Position numbers and translations under genes: made by a program. The notes beneath the pieces are model-generated. The model searched no databases. It saw nothing but the letters and a program-made list of their open reading frames with translations, and had not been told where the DNA came from. A stretch of DNA of 50,756 nt from positions 1-50,756 of the forward strand of contig JANXYB010000059.1 in assembly GCA_025350325.1 (NCBI GenBank), in the 5' to 3' direction. Each line of letters starts with the position of its first letter. Positions within the stretch are counted from its first letter, which is position 1. Source of the stretch: Acidobacteriaceae bacterium. GTDB taxonomy: Bacteria > Acidobacteriota > Terriglobia > Terriglobales > Acidobacteriaceae. Of the stretch, positions 36,868-45,792 are shown in pieces.

Positions 36868-38000
36868 GGCATATCGCACTCCTTATTCCGACCCTCGATC
36901 AGATCGGCGGTGCGGAGCGGCAGGTCATGCTGCTCGCCAAAGAATTTGTACGGCGGAATTGGCGCGTAACTGTCATCGCACTTTCCGGCACTGGCGGCGA
37001 TGCGGCAGACGAAGTGATTGCGGCCGGCGTTTCTTTCCACTCACTTGAAATGCGCAAAGGTCTCGCCGATCCGCGCGGCTGGTTGCGCTTTCGTCGATGG
37101 TTGCGACATGAACTGCCGGACGTGGTTCATGCGCATCTTCCGCACGCTGCATGGTTGGCGCGCTGGTCGCGGCTAGCGACCCCGATGCGAGTGCTAATCG
37201 ACAGCATTCATTCCTCAGGAACCGGGCGCATCGGCCGCAAACTCGGTTACCGCGTCAGCGCAGGCATGACAGACGAAATCACAGCCGTCAGTCCCGCTGC
37301 TGCTGACGCATGGCTATCGGCCGGGCTCGTCGCCAGGCAAACGATAAAGATTATTCCCAACGGAATCGATTTTGAAGTGTGGAAGCCTGATCCGGACATT
37401 CGCCGGAAAGTACGAGACGAACTACGCTTGACCGACGAATTTTTATGGCTCGCGGCGGGCAGACTTGAAACCGTAAAAGACTATCCGACGCTGCTTCGCG
37501 CCATGGCCGCAATCCCCTATCGCTCCTGTCTGGTCGTGGCAGGTGCCGGTACGCTCGCAGACGAATTAGCCCAATACGCCATCGAACTCGACTTGGGCAA
37601 ACGAGTACGCTTTTTAGGTTTCGTGCCCAATGTGCTCCGCTGGATGCAAGCCGCAGACGGGTTTGTGCTCTCTTCGCGCTGGGAAGGTCTGCCCATGGCG
37701 GTGATGGAAGCCTGCGCTTGTGCGCGACCCATAGTTGCGACCGCAGTACCCGGTACCCTCGCCATTTTAGTGGATGACGATACCGGACTGCTCGCCGAGG
37801 CCGGCAGTGTCAGTTCGCTCGCGAAAAGAATGACCGAGTTGATGGCGATGCCAATGGAGGCAAGGGCCGCGATGGCTGATAGAGCGCGCCGGTCGGTGGT
37901 CGAACGATTCAGCATCGAATCTGTTTCGAACCGTTGGGAGTCGCTCTATCAAAGCGTGCTGGAGCGAAATCCTGAACCACTGGCATTGGGGTCGCGGTGA
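36864..38000 (+). CDS. GT4 glycosyltransferase
   Basis: A 378-residue glycosyltransferase paralogous in layout to its upstream neighbour. It begins ALLIPTLDQIGGAERQVMLLAKEF, has VVHAHLPHAAWLARW in the first domain, and WLAAGRLETVKDYPTLLRAM plus WEGLPMAVMEACACARPIV in the second. It is translationally coupled to the preceding gene, so the two probably act in succession on one lipid-linked oligosaccharide. It ends two bases before the stop of the convergent deacetylase-like gene. Confidence 0.87.
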   Translation: MRHIALLIPTLDQIGGAERQVMLLAKEFVRRNWRVTVIALSGTGGDAADEVIAAGVSFHSLEMRKGLADPRGWLRFRRWLRHELPDVVHAHLPHAAWLARWSRLATPMRVLIDSIHSSGTGRIGRKLGYRVSAGMTDEITAVSPAAADAWLSAGLVARQTIKIIPNGIDFEVWKPDPDIRRKVRDELRLTDEFLWLAAGRLETVKDYPTLLRAMAAIPYRSCLVVAGAGTLADELAQYAIELDLGKRVRFLGFVPNVLRWMQAADGFVLSSRWEGLPMAVMEACACARPIVATAVPGTLAILVDDDTGLLAEAGSVSSLAKRMTELMAMPMEARAAMADRARRSVVERFSIESVSNRWESLYQSVLERNPEPLALGSR

Positions 38001-38002
38001 GG

Positions 38003-38830
38003 TTAGACGCGATGCCCCTTAGTCATTCGCATCAGGCGTAACAAATCTTGTTTTTGTCGGGACGCGCGAAGACGCACCGTCGCGAGACATTCATATATTC
38101 GTTCAGACACGCGCAACTCCGAAAAGCTGTATTCCGCACAAACATCATCGAATGAAGTGAATTGACATGCATGCTGTCGCACGAACCTATACAGCCGTTC
38201 TATCGCAGCGTCGTCAGCGGTGTTGCTATGCAAGCAAATCGTCCAGAGGCCCCCTTTGCGCTCAACCGGTTCCCACAGTTGCTGCGGAATCCATGTGACA
38301 CCGCCTCGCACAAATGGAACACGCGCCAACCCGTCCGAAATGAACTTAATTCCTTGGCTCTTCAAGACGCGCAGCGTGACGTGATCGAATCCATGTCGAG
38401 GCGCGACCCATAGCCGCGGATTGAGGCCGTGCGCACGCAGTATTTTCAAGCCTGCGCAAATCCATTGCCGCTGTAGCTCCTCAGGAATACCGGCAAATTC
38501 AGTGGGTCGATTTACTGGCAGCAGTGCCTTTCCTCGACTCCGACACACATGCTGAAAGCCATGTATAGCAACGGTCGCACCGGCGCTTTCCATCGCTCGC
38601 ATCTCGCTCCAGAATTCGAAATCATGCGGCGAAACCATAAGCTCTTGATCCCGATTATCTGGGACGACGGCGAGAATCGGCTTGATACGGAACTCCTGCA
38701 TCATGGGCATAAAGCGTTGAAACTTCGCGCGCGATGCAGTGGGACAGAGATCGTCGAATCGGAGAAGATACTGGGCCGGCATGCGGCGATCGAGCCTTCC
38801 CTGTTTGAATCCTGCGATAGTGTCGTTCAT
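38003..38830 (-). CDS. DUF2334 polysaccharide deacetylase-like protein
   Basis: A 275-residue protein with the NodB-like deacetylase layout seen in DUF2334: Asp26-Asp27 in LRFDDLCPTAS, a metal-type HxxxH at His90/His94 (IHGFQHVC), VAPRHGFD and WTICLHSNT near the C-terminus. No signal peptide is evident, so it is likely cytoplasmic. It would remove acetyl groups from an N-acetylated sugar of the repeat unit, or be an inactive relative. Its ATG overlaps the stop of the Wzy-like gene (ATGA at 38827), so it belongs to the Wzz-OPX/Wzy operon. Confidence 0.78.
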   Translation of the reverse strand: MNDTIAGFKQGRLDRRMPAQYLLRFDDLCPTASRAKFQRFMPMMQEFRIKPILAVVPDNRDQELMVSPHDFEFWSEMRAMESAGATVAIHGFQHVCRSRGKALLPVNRPTEFAGIPEELQRQWICAGLKILRAHGLNPRLWVAPRHGFDHVTLRVLKSQGIKFISDGLARVPFVRGGVTWIPQQLWEPVERKGGLWTICLHSNTADDAAIERLYRFVRQHACQFTSFDDVCAEYSFSELRVSERIYECLATVRLRASRQKQDLLRLMRMTKGHRV

Positions 38831-40044
38831 TCGAGGTCGAAAACCAGATCGGGCTGTGACAGTTGTCCAACCGGATCAAAAGCGAGTGCCATTACTGCGG
38901 GCATTTCGATGACGAGGCGTCCGGCGCAAACCACGACTGCAATCAAGAGCCAGGTTGTGCGGCTCTCCCAAACCGTGCCGACCATTGCGGAGAGGGTCCA
39001 AACCGTCAAGAGGGTAAGTAAACCAATGCGCACCGCACCACGGCTTGTGAACGCTGAATAAATAGTTATCGCAACAATCACCGCAAACGCGAACAAGGCG
39101 CAGAGGCCGCCTTCGACAGCGAGTGATAGAGCTGTATTGTGCGCGGTATCAATCGCTGCCAGACCAGATGCGACCGTAAACGAGCCTGCTCCATGACCAA
39201 GCAACGGCGCCTGCGCGAACGCGCGCCAGCCTGCCACCCAGATGTTCAACCGCTGATTCAGATCGCCGCCCCGTAGTTGTTCACCGATGGTGCCAAGCCG
39301 CGCAAACGTCTCGTGGGGCGTAGCGAACCACACCAGTCCAGCCACAAACGGTAAAGCAAACGCTCCACCATATACCGCGCGCCCATGATTCTTCAGGAGC
39401 AAGAGTGCACAACCGATCAGCGAAACTGTTGCCGCCACAAAGCCGCCGCGCGATGCGGTGAGCAGCACGCCGATAAGACCCAGCGGGAAGAATCCGACCG
39501 CCAAGCCCCGGCCCCACCACCGCCGTTCTCCGTCTAATAACAACGCCGCCACGGGAAAGCCCAGATCAAGAAATCGCGCCACGTCATTGGGGTCTTGACC
39601 ATACGCAGCGAATCGGATCTGGCCGGACGCCGCCGCTTCAATCGACATCAGGTTCGCGATTGTTAGCAGCGCGAGTATCCACGACCCCGCAAGCCAGGCA
39701 CGCAGTATTGATCGCAGCTGTGCGGGGCTGTCGACAAACTCCCACAGCAGCCACACAATCATCAATTCCTGCGGATAGCCCCGCAATTTCGCCAGGGTAG
39801 ATTGTGGATCGATGGTCCAAAAATAGGTGCAGCAATACCAGAGATAAAGGGCCACAACTGCCCATTGCATTGGGCCCGGAGTGCGCATCTTCCCACTTTG
39901 TAAAACTGAAAGAACAGCAACGAGAAGGAGCGCCAACCCGATCACACGCGCAATGTTCCCGAGAGGCTCACCAAGCTCGAGAGAATATTCCCATGGAATG
40001 GCGAAGACAAAAAGCAACAGCATGATCCACGAAATCCGGCGCAT
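38827..40044 (-). CDS. O-antigen ligase/polymerase family membrane protein (Wzy/WaaL-type)
   Basis: A 405-residue protein with roughly ten to twelve hydrophobic helices. It has the Wzy_C features: LTASRGGFVAATVSLIG, a large periplasmic loop (RLGTIGEQLRGGDLNQRLNIWVAGWRAF with the conserved Arg and Trp) and AHNTALSLAVEGGL with the conserved His and Glu. Such proteins polymerise undecaprenyl-linked repeats or transfer glycan chains at the periplasmic face. ATG 40044 is three bases after the Wzz-OPX stop, and its own stop overlaps the next start. With Wzz next to it, a polymerase role is the better guess. Confidence 0.83.
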   Translation of the reverse strand: MRRISWIMLLLFVFAIPWEYSLELGEPLGNIARVIGLALLLVAVLSVLQSGKMRTPGPMQWAVVALYLWYCCTYFWTIDPQSTLAKLRGYPQELMIVWLLWEFVDSPAQLRSILRAWLAGSWILALLTIANLMSIEAAASGQIRFAAYGQDPNDVARFLDLGFPVAALLLDGERRWWGRGLAVGFFPLGLIGVLLTASRGGFVAATVSLIGCALLLLKNHGRAVYGGAFALPFVAGLVWFATPHETFARLGTIGEQLRGGDLNQRLNIWVAGWRAFAQAPLLGHGAGSFTVASGLAAIDTAHNTALSLAVEGGLCALFAFAVIVAITIYSAFTSRGAVRIGLLTLLTVWTLSAMVGTVWESRTTWLLIAVVVCAGRLVIEMPAVMALAFDPVGQLSQPDLVFDLE

Positions 40045-40047
40045 CGC

Positions 40048-42594
40048 CTAAAACCTTTGCGAGTAAACCAGGCCCGCGTAAATACTCACACCCGCCGCAG
40101 ATTGAATTACCGATTCCATCGTCCGGTTCCATAAGTTCTTGGCCATCGAATCGGGCACGAAAAGAATGTCGCGATCGTGAATGGGCTGGTCAGGATCGAG
40201 ACCGCGCAGCATACGTTTGAGATTTAGAGTAGTCAGGGTGCGTCCACCTGCTTGTTCGCGAATCAGCAACGCTTTCGAGAGCGAAGCATTCTGCCCAGGA
40301 CCCCATGCCAGCGACAATGCCTGCACCACAGAGATGCCTTGCACAGGGTCGACCGGAAAGCCGCCGGGACGAACAACGTCGCCTACTACGTACACCAGGC
40401 CTGCGCGGCTTACTTGCACGGTATCGCCGGGCAGCAGTTCCGGATTATGGTCGAGGGTGCTGTCTGTGCCATTGGGGTCGAGCGCCACCGGAAGCACAGT
40501 TTTCGGATCGTCGCGATGAATGATCGTCACGAGTCGGCCAGAATTCGCTCCCACCCCAGACGCGGCAGAGATCAGATCAAGCAACCGATGATGCACCGTG
40601 TATGCATATACGCCGGGGCGCCCCACCTCGCCAAGTATGCTGACATCCTGCCCTGCATAAGCCGTCACCAACACTGTGACTTGAGGATGCAGCAGCATGC
40701 CGCGGCCGATGAGCGCGGCCTCAATAGCGTGTGCGGCTGCCTGCTCGTCCATTCCCGCCACTTGCACTTCACCCGCGAGTGCGAGGGTCACCGTCCCTGC
40801 ATTCGAGACGCGCACCGACGCGCGAGATTCGCCGGAGTGCGCTTCGCCGACTTCTAGAGAATCTCCAGGCCCGATAGGTGCAGGCATCGTCGCAGCGCCC
40901 CCGGGTGAATTAGAAGCTGGCGCAGTTCTTCCTGGTGCACCGGTCCCTGTCCAAATCACCGGCGCTGTCTTTGGGTTTGGATGACCCCTTATTTCGCTTG
41001 ACTGAGGAATGCGGGCCACGCCGGTGGGCAGCCCCGACGTGCTCGGCGTAGGCGCTTGCGCATTTATCATTGCGGCGGCAGCCAGAAAAAGCACGAGCAA
41101 AGACGCCGCACGACGGATGGAGGGGCGGAAAGATTCGAGCACGAACGCACCTCCGACGGCCATCCACAGCCCGGCAAACAATGTGATAGCGAAATATAAA
41201 AGCGGATCTGGAGCGACCGGCTTCATTGGCGGTCGCGCGTAATCGACAACCGAGATATCAGAATTGTGAATGCCGGCAGCCAGACCAGCTTCCTCTGCCT
41301 TCTCAAGAACACGCACGTACAGCGCATGACTTGCGTTGGCCTCTTGGCGCATGGAGTCGTACTCGCTAGCGGATTGGTTCAGCTTCATGCCTTCGCGCGC
41401 GCTCTGTTTCAGGCTTCTGCGCATGAGTTGTTCGCGGTCCATCGCTGTCCTCATCGCATTGCGGAACCGTTCGAGCAGCTTGGCGTCTTCCGCCTTGAGT
41501 TGAATATCTATGTCCTGCAACTGATTTTGAATCTCCACCACACGGGGAAAGTTCGGGCCATGTTCGATGCGAAGCAGCGCCTGCTCCTGTTCCAATTCGC
41601 TCCGATGTGAGTGAAGCTGCTGCAACAACGCCGACGCAAACGCGCCGGTCCCACCCTGCAAGCGCGCATCGGCATCAAGCACAGACTCCGGGTCGCCTGC
41701 AGCGGCGGCGCGATATTCTGCTTCACGCAGCACCCGATCGGCTGAGGCATTCACAAGTTCTCTGTCAAGCTGATCAACCTCTAGAAACGCGGCGGTGTGC
41801 TGGGCCTCGCCAGGCCTGCCGTCGGCGAGCGTTTCCGGTGCGTTGAGAATTCCATGCTGTTTCTGAAATGCATATAGTTTCCGATCGCTTTTATCAATCT
41901 GCGATTTCAACTGCATGAGCTGCGTATTTAACCAACCCGCCGCCTCGGCAGTGGCCTGCACACGAGACTCCCGGTCCGACTCGCTGTAGGAGCGAATGAG
42001 TGCGTTCAACACCGCGGCTGAAACAACAGGGTCTCTTGAGCGAAAACGGAGTTGCACAATCAATGTGCGCGGCAGCGTCTGAACTGTCAGCAACCGCTGG
42101 AACCGTTCGATCAGATAGCTCTGTGCATCCACGTCAGGAGCATCGGGGCGAAATTCGGGAAACTTGTCATGAGATTTTCCCATGAACGCGCTCGATTGGT
42201 AGAGCTTCTCGCTCTTGATAACTCTCCACGCCAATTGATCGCTGCGAAAAATGTTCCCGAGAGTTTCCAGTTGCATCAAGCCAGACGCGAGTCCACCCGG
42301 CACCGTCGCATCGGTTCCCGTCACGCTCAAGGTCGTTGCCGGAGTTACGCGCAATGCCACCTTGGCGCTGGCTTCATACTCATTGGGCGCCAGCACGCAG
42401 TACAGCAAACACGCTAGCAGCAAACTTCCAATCACTGAAACAGCAAACCGCCATCTTCGCGAAACCACAGACCAAAGCTCTCGCAACGACGTAGAGGAAC
42501 TGCGGTGTCTCCCTGCCTGCATCTGTTCGGCAAGCAGATCTTCCTGTTCGTCGGTAAAATTGGGGATTTTCAGCACGTTTCGTGAGCCCCTCAT
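40048..42594 (-). CDS. Fused Wzz-type chain-length protein and OPX polysaccharide export protein
   Basis: An 848-residue single chain joining two proteins normally separate. Residues 1-490 are a Wzz/PCP protein: TM1 about 50-68, long coiled-coil periplasmic region, TM2 about 464-487 preceded by the Pro-rich ARPPMKPVAPDPLL. A short basic stretch (RPSIRRAA) and a third hydrophobic segment (SLLVLFLAAAAMINAQ, about 495-512) follow. A Pro/Ser/Thr/Gly linker leads to a polysaccharide-export domain (IGPGDSLEVGE, about 572) and two SLBB domains (ILGEVGRPGVYAY, about 650; YVVGDVVRPGGFPV, about 734). There is no BY-kinase domain. Topology puts the export part in the periplasm. ATG 42594 has GGAGAG upstream; a TTG at 42672 is less likely. 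Operon with the Wzy-like gene. Confidence 0.85.
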   Translation of the reverse strand: MRGSRNVLKIPNFTDEQEDLLAEQMQAGRHRSSSTSLRELWSVVSRRWRFAVSVIGSLLLACLLYCVLAPNEYEASAKVALRVTPATTLSVTGTDATVPGGLASGLMQLETLGNIFRSDQLAWRVIKSEKLYQSSAFMGKSHDKFPEFRPDAPDVDAQSYLIERFQRLLTVQTLPRTLIVQLRFRSRDPVVSAAVLNALIRSYSESDRESRVQATAEAAGWLNTQLMQLKSQIDKSDRKLYAFQKQHGILNAPETLADGRPGEAQHTAAFLEVDQLDRELVNASADRVLREAEYRAAAAGDPESVLDADARLQGGTGAFASALLQQLHSHRSELEQEQALLRIEHGPNFPRVVEIQNQLQDIDIQLKAEDAKLLERFRNAMRTAMDREQLMRRSLKQSAREGMKLNQSASEYDSMRQEANASHALYVRVLEKAEEAGLAAGIHNSDISVVDYARPPMKPVAPDPLLYFAITLFAGLWMAVGGAFVLESFRPSIRRAASLLVLFLAAAAMINAQAPTPSTSGLPTGVARIPQSSEIRGHPNPKTAPVIWTGTGAPGRTAPASNSPGGAATMPAPIGPGDSLEVGEAHSGESRASVRVSNAGTVTLALAGEVQVAGMDEQAAAHAIEAALIGRGMLLHPQVTVLVTAYAGQDVSILGEVGRPGVYAYTVHHRLLDLISAASGVGANSGRLVTIIHRDDPKTVLPVALDPNGTDSTLDHNPELLPGDTVQVSRAGLVYVVGDVVRPGGFPVDPVQGISVVQALSLAWGPGQNASLSKALLIREQAGGRTLTTLNLKRMLRGLDPDQPIHDRDILFVPDSMAKNLWNRTMESVIQSAAGVSIYAGLVYSQRF

Positions 42595-42721
42595 CAAAGC
42601 TCTCCGACCCGCGCTCTCAGAAATCACGACGAATAGCGGCTGCGGAGTGTTTCCCACAGTGTCGCCCTTCAAACATAGAATCGGTAGTGAGTTACATCAC
42701 ATCAGAAGAAGCCAGAACGCG

Positions 42722-43684
42722 CTAATTCCTCTCGAGTCCGCTCACTGACTCGCTCATTCGGTGCCACTCCACCGTGCGCCGCAGTCCCTCGCGGAAATCA
42801 ACCGTAGGCTCGTAATCGAGCAACTCCTTCGCAAGCTGAAGGTCAGCCAGAGAATCGCGAATATCACCGGCGCGCGCCTCTTCGTATGTCGCCTTTCCTT
42901 TGTATCCCGTTAACTCACAAAGAATCTCGAACGTTTTATTGAGCGTGATGGCGCATTGGGTGGCAGCGTTCATCATCTGACCAGAGACTTTTTCCACAGG
43001 CGCGGCTGCGGCGAGTAGATTGACGTGGACCACGTTTTCGATGTAAGTAAAATCGCGGCTCTGCTCCCCGTCCCCGTAGATCGTTACAGGCTCGCCCGCT
43101 AGCATCCGATGGCAAAACTTCGCCAATACACCTGAATAATGCGAGCTGGGATCCTGGTAGGGTCCGAAAACGTTGAAGTAGCGCAGCACCACCGTCTCAA
43201 GCCCATAGACCCGCGCAAACACCCGCATGTATTGCTCACCGGCTAGTTTGGCCACCGCATAAGGCGAGATGGGATTAGGAATCATGGTTTCGACCTTTGG
43301 CATGGTGGGAGTGTCGCCATAGGCCGACGAAGATCCGGCATAAATCACACGCCGCACGCCGGCCGCCCGAGCGGCAACGAGGAGATTAAGGGTTGCTGTT
43401 ACGCAGTTCAAATTCGTGCTTACGGGGTCGGAGACGGATCGCGGGACCGAAGCCAACGCGGCTTCGTGAAAAATGATTTCCACACCCTGGCAAACTTTGG
43501 CGCAGGTCAACGGGTCCACTAGGTCCCCTTCGATGAACTCCATTGCTTCCAGACCAACGAGGTTGGTTCGCCTGCCGCTGATGAAGTTGTCAATGCCGCG
43601 AACCGCTTCGCCGCGCGCTAAGAGCGCTGCGGCGATCGAGCGGCCAATAAAACCTGCCGCCCCCGTCACAAGATAACTTGCCAA
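42722..43684 (-). CDS. NAD-dependent epimerase, likely UDP-GlcNAc(A) 4-epimerase (WbpP/TviC-like)
   Basis: A 320-residue short-chain epimerase/dehydratase. The NAD site is GAAGFIG (residues 8-14), the active site SSSAYG (about 118-123) with Tyr142-x3-Lys146 (PYAVAKLAGE). RYFNVFGPYQDP and GDGEQSRDFTYIENVV are typical of UDP-hexose 4-epimerases acting on N-acetylated sugars. The start is TTG 43684 with AGGGGAA upstream; no ATG offers the Rossmann start. It is divergent from the UDP-HexNAc dehydrogenase, and together they could make UDP-GalNAcA as TviB/TviC do for Vi antigen. That exact product is inference. Confidence 0.85.
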   Translation of the reverse strand: MASYLVTGAAGFIGRSIAAALLARGEAVRGIDNFISGRRTNLVGLEAMEFIEGDLVDPLTCAKVCQGVEIIFHEAALASVPRSVSDPVSTNLNCVTATLNLLVAARAAGVRRVIYAGSSSAYGDTPTMPKVETMIPNPISPYAVAKLAGEQYMRVFARVYGLETVVLRYFNVFGPYQDPSSHYSGVLAKFCHRMLAGEPVTIYGDGEQSRDFTYIENVVHVNLLAAAAPVEKVSGQMMNAATQCAITLNKTFEILCELTGYKGKATYEEARAGDIRDSLADLQLAKELLDYEPTVDFREGLRRTVEWHRMSESVSGLERN

Positions 43685-43791
43685 CAGTATTCCCCTTGCT
43701 CGGCGCAGGAATAGCGCCGATACCCAACCCTGAATGATACATCTCGACTCTCGAAGTGCAGCATTCGCAGAATTTTAGCCCGCAGATGTAC

Positions 43792-43869
43792 TTGCACTCC
43801 GCAAGATGTTGGCAAGTGCTCCAAAGGAGCACTACCATTGGTAATTTGTTCCGTAGTACTAAAGTGCAA
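43792..43869 (+). promoter_or_regulatory. Structured leader upstream of the UDP-HexNAc dehydrogenase gene
   Basis: A perfect hairpin, AGTGCTCC-AAA-GGAGCACT (43815-43833), is enclosed by TTGCACT (43792-43798) and AGTGCAA (43863-43869), which can also pair. The small palindrome ACCATTGGT follows the hairpin. The element ends 15 bases before ATG 43885. It may be a 5' UTR regulatory structure or a binding site for a symmetric regulator; no known riboswitch class is recognised. Confidence 0.35.
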
Positions 43870-43884
43870 CTTGCCATTACAATT

Positions 43885-45237
43885 ATGAATATGACTACAG
43901 GCTTCCTAAACTCTCTGGGAGAGTTAAAGAAAAGAGTTGAGACCCGCCAAGCCCGAATCGGCATCATTGGAATGGGTTACGTAGGATTACCGCTAGCCCT
44001 CCTCTTCAGCGAGGAGCGATTTCAGGTGATCGGATTCGACATCGAGGCTAAAAAAGTGAGCACCCTGAATGCGGGCGGCTCATATATCGTTCGCATCCTT
44101 GCTGAATCTGTTCAACAGGCGCAGAAATCTGGTTTTCGCGCCACGTCTGATTACGCTGAAATTGCCGACATGGATGCAGTCATTATCTGTGTCCCTACAC
44201 CTCTGAATGAGCATAACGAACCCGATCTGCGCTATGTCAGGGTTACGGTGGAGTCGATCGCTCCTTATATTCATGAGGGGCAACTGATCGTTCTCGAGAG
44301 CACAACATACCCCGGCACGACCGACGAGATTGTGGTTCCGCTGCTTGAAAAGGGCAATCCGAGCGGTATAAAAGTCTCACGAAAACTGGATGAGTCAGGA
44401 GTCTACGTCGCCTTCTCGCCAGAGCGGGAAGATCCCGGCAACGACACCATTGAGCGCCACGATATTCCAAAAGTCGTCGGTGGCTGCAGCCCGGCCGCTT
44501 CTGAACTCGCCGCCGCCTTTTACGGAAGCATTTTTCGCCGCGTGATCCCTGTCAGCAGCACCGCGACTGCTGAAATGACCAAGCTGCTCGAGAACATTTA
44601 TCGTTGCGTAAATATTGCCCTGGTGAATGAGCTCAAGCAGTTATGCATGAAGATGGGCATCGACATTTATGAAGTAATCGAGGCCGCCAAGACCAAGCCC
44701 TTCGGATTTCAAGCCTTCTACCCCGGCCCAGGATTAGGCGGACACTGCATCCCGATCGATCCCTTTTATCTTTCCTGGAAGGCAAAGGAATTCGACTTCC
44801 GCACGCGATTCATCGAGCTTGCCGGACAAGTGAATATCAACATGCCCTATTTCGTGATTGAACAAATCAATGCCGGTCTAAATCGATCATGCAAGAGTGT
44901 GAATGGGTCGAAGGTGTTGATCCTGGGGGTTGCCTACAAGCGCGATATAGATGATTTGCGCGAGTCCCCTTCGCTGACCATCATTGAGTTGCTTCGCGAA
45001 AAAGGCGCGGTCGTGTCATACAACGACCCCTACTTCGCAACCGTTGGCCACGGACGCCATTACGCGCTCGATATGATCAATACGCCGTTGGAAAATCTGG
45101 CGCAGTATGACGCGGTGGTTATCGTTACCGACCATTCGACCTACGACTACCGAGCTATCGTCGAGCAGTCCCAACTCGTGGTCGACACGCGAAATGCCAC
45201 CAAGGGCATCGACTCTTCAAAAATTCTGCGTTGTTGA
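43885..45237 (+). CDS. Nucleotide sugar dehydrogenase, likely UDP-GlcNAc 6-dehydrogenase (WbpA/TviB-like)
   Basis: A 450-residue member of the UDP-glucose/UDP-N-acetylhexosamine 6-dehydrogenase family. The NAD-binding start is IGIIGMGYVGLPLA (about 25-38), the catalytic Cys288 lies in GLGGHCIPIDPFYLSWKAKE, and the C-terminal domain has GVAYKRDIDDLRESPSL. The GGHCIPIDP form fits the N-acetylhexosamine subfamily better than UDP-glucose dehydrogenase. It oxidises C6 to give a uronic acid, using two NAD+. ATG 43885 (or ATG 43891) is chosen because upstream residues of the frame, open from 43756, are not family-like. A structured leader precedes it. Confidence 0.88.
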   Translation: MNMTTGFLNSLGELKKRVETRQARIGIIGMGYVGLPLALLFSEERFQVIGFDIEAKKVSTLNAGGSYIVRILAESVQQAQKSGFRATSDYAEIADMDAVIICVPTPLNEHNEPDLRYVRVTVESIAPYIHEGQLIVLESTTYPGTTDEIVVPLLEKGNPSGIKVSRKLDESGVYVAFSPEREDPGNDTIERHDIPKVVGGCSPAASELAAAFYGSIFRRVIPVSSTATAEMTKLLENIYRCVNIALVNELKQLCMKMGIDIYEVIEAAKTKPFGFQAFYPGPGLGGHCIPIDPFYLSWKAKEFDFRTRFIELAGQVNINMPYFVIEQINAGLNRSCKSVNGSKVLILGVAYKRDIDDLRESPSLTIIELLREKGAVVSYNDPYFATVGHGRHYALDMINTPLENLAQYDAVVIVTDHSTYDYRAIVEQSQLVVDTRNATKGIDSSKILRC

Positions 45238-45311
45238 TTTGAACGGAAACTTTGGACGGGAGAGGCCGAGTGAACAATTGGGAAGTTTGTCCAGTCGGCT
45301 GCGGAATCAGC

Positions 45312-45620
45312 TTCTCCGTAGTTTTCAACGGCTTTAGCCATCGCGGGCAAGCCTTCGGCGAGGTCTTCAGACGACATAGCGGGGCGCACGGTGACACTCG
45401 CATTGAACGCAAGAAACCATGGCTCGGCGATGGCGGTCAACTGGGACGATTGCTTCATCGAAAAATATGTACCCGGTCCGCTGCCCGCCGTCTTCGGCAA
45501 AATACGCCGCTTCCGTTTTCAGTTCTGCGAGGATGTGCTGGATCTTCGATCCAAGAGTGCCGCTTCTTACGGCTGTATTCCGGCTTCAACGAGGAATGAG
45601 ACTTTCAACATCATGCGCAT
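45312..45620 (-). pseudogene. Frameshifted remnant of a small conserved soil-bacterial protein
   Basis: Reading the minus strand from ATG 45620, which has GGAGGGGG at correct spacing, gives MRMMLKVSFLVEAG. After a one-base loss near 45580 the next frame continues SGTLGSKIQHILAELKTEAA and YFAEDGGQRTGYIFFD. After a second shift near 45458 another frame reads QLTAIAEPWFLAFNASV and EDLAEGLPAMAKAVENYG. Joined, these form one protein of about 95 residues that I recognise as a common small family (start MRMMxKVSxPVEAGN, later AIAEPWFLAFNA) of unknown function. Two shifts in one short gene plus loss of the normal stop after NYG show decay. The frame assignments are read directly; the family match is from memory. 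Confidence 0.65.
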
Positions 45621-45792
45621 TTCTACCCCCTCCCAGAGGCGCGAGCAGTATATCCGCGTTTCCTTCCGACTCACCACAAAATCTTATTGGTTGCCACGTC
45701 CATCTCCTTTAGAAGGCAACGGTTATTGTCGCCATAACATCTAGATATTCAATGACTCAGACCAGTTTTCCCTGCTGCCGCGGGAATTTGCC

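Noticed and set aside
45252..45599. 115-codon plus-strand open frame in the region after the sugar dehydrogenase
   Set aside because: It is antisense to the frameshifted small pseudogene, whose protein-like content lies on the minus strand.
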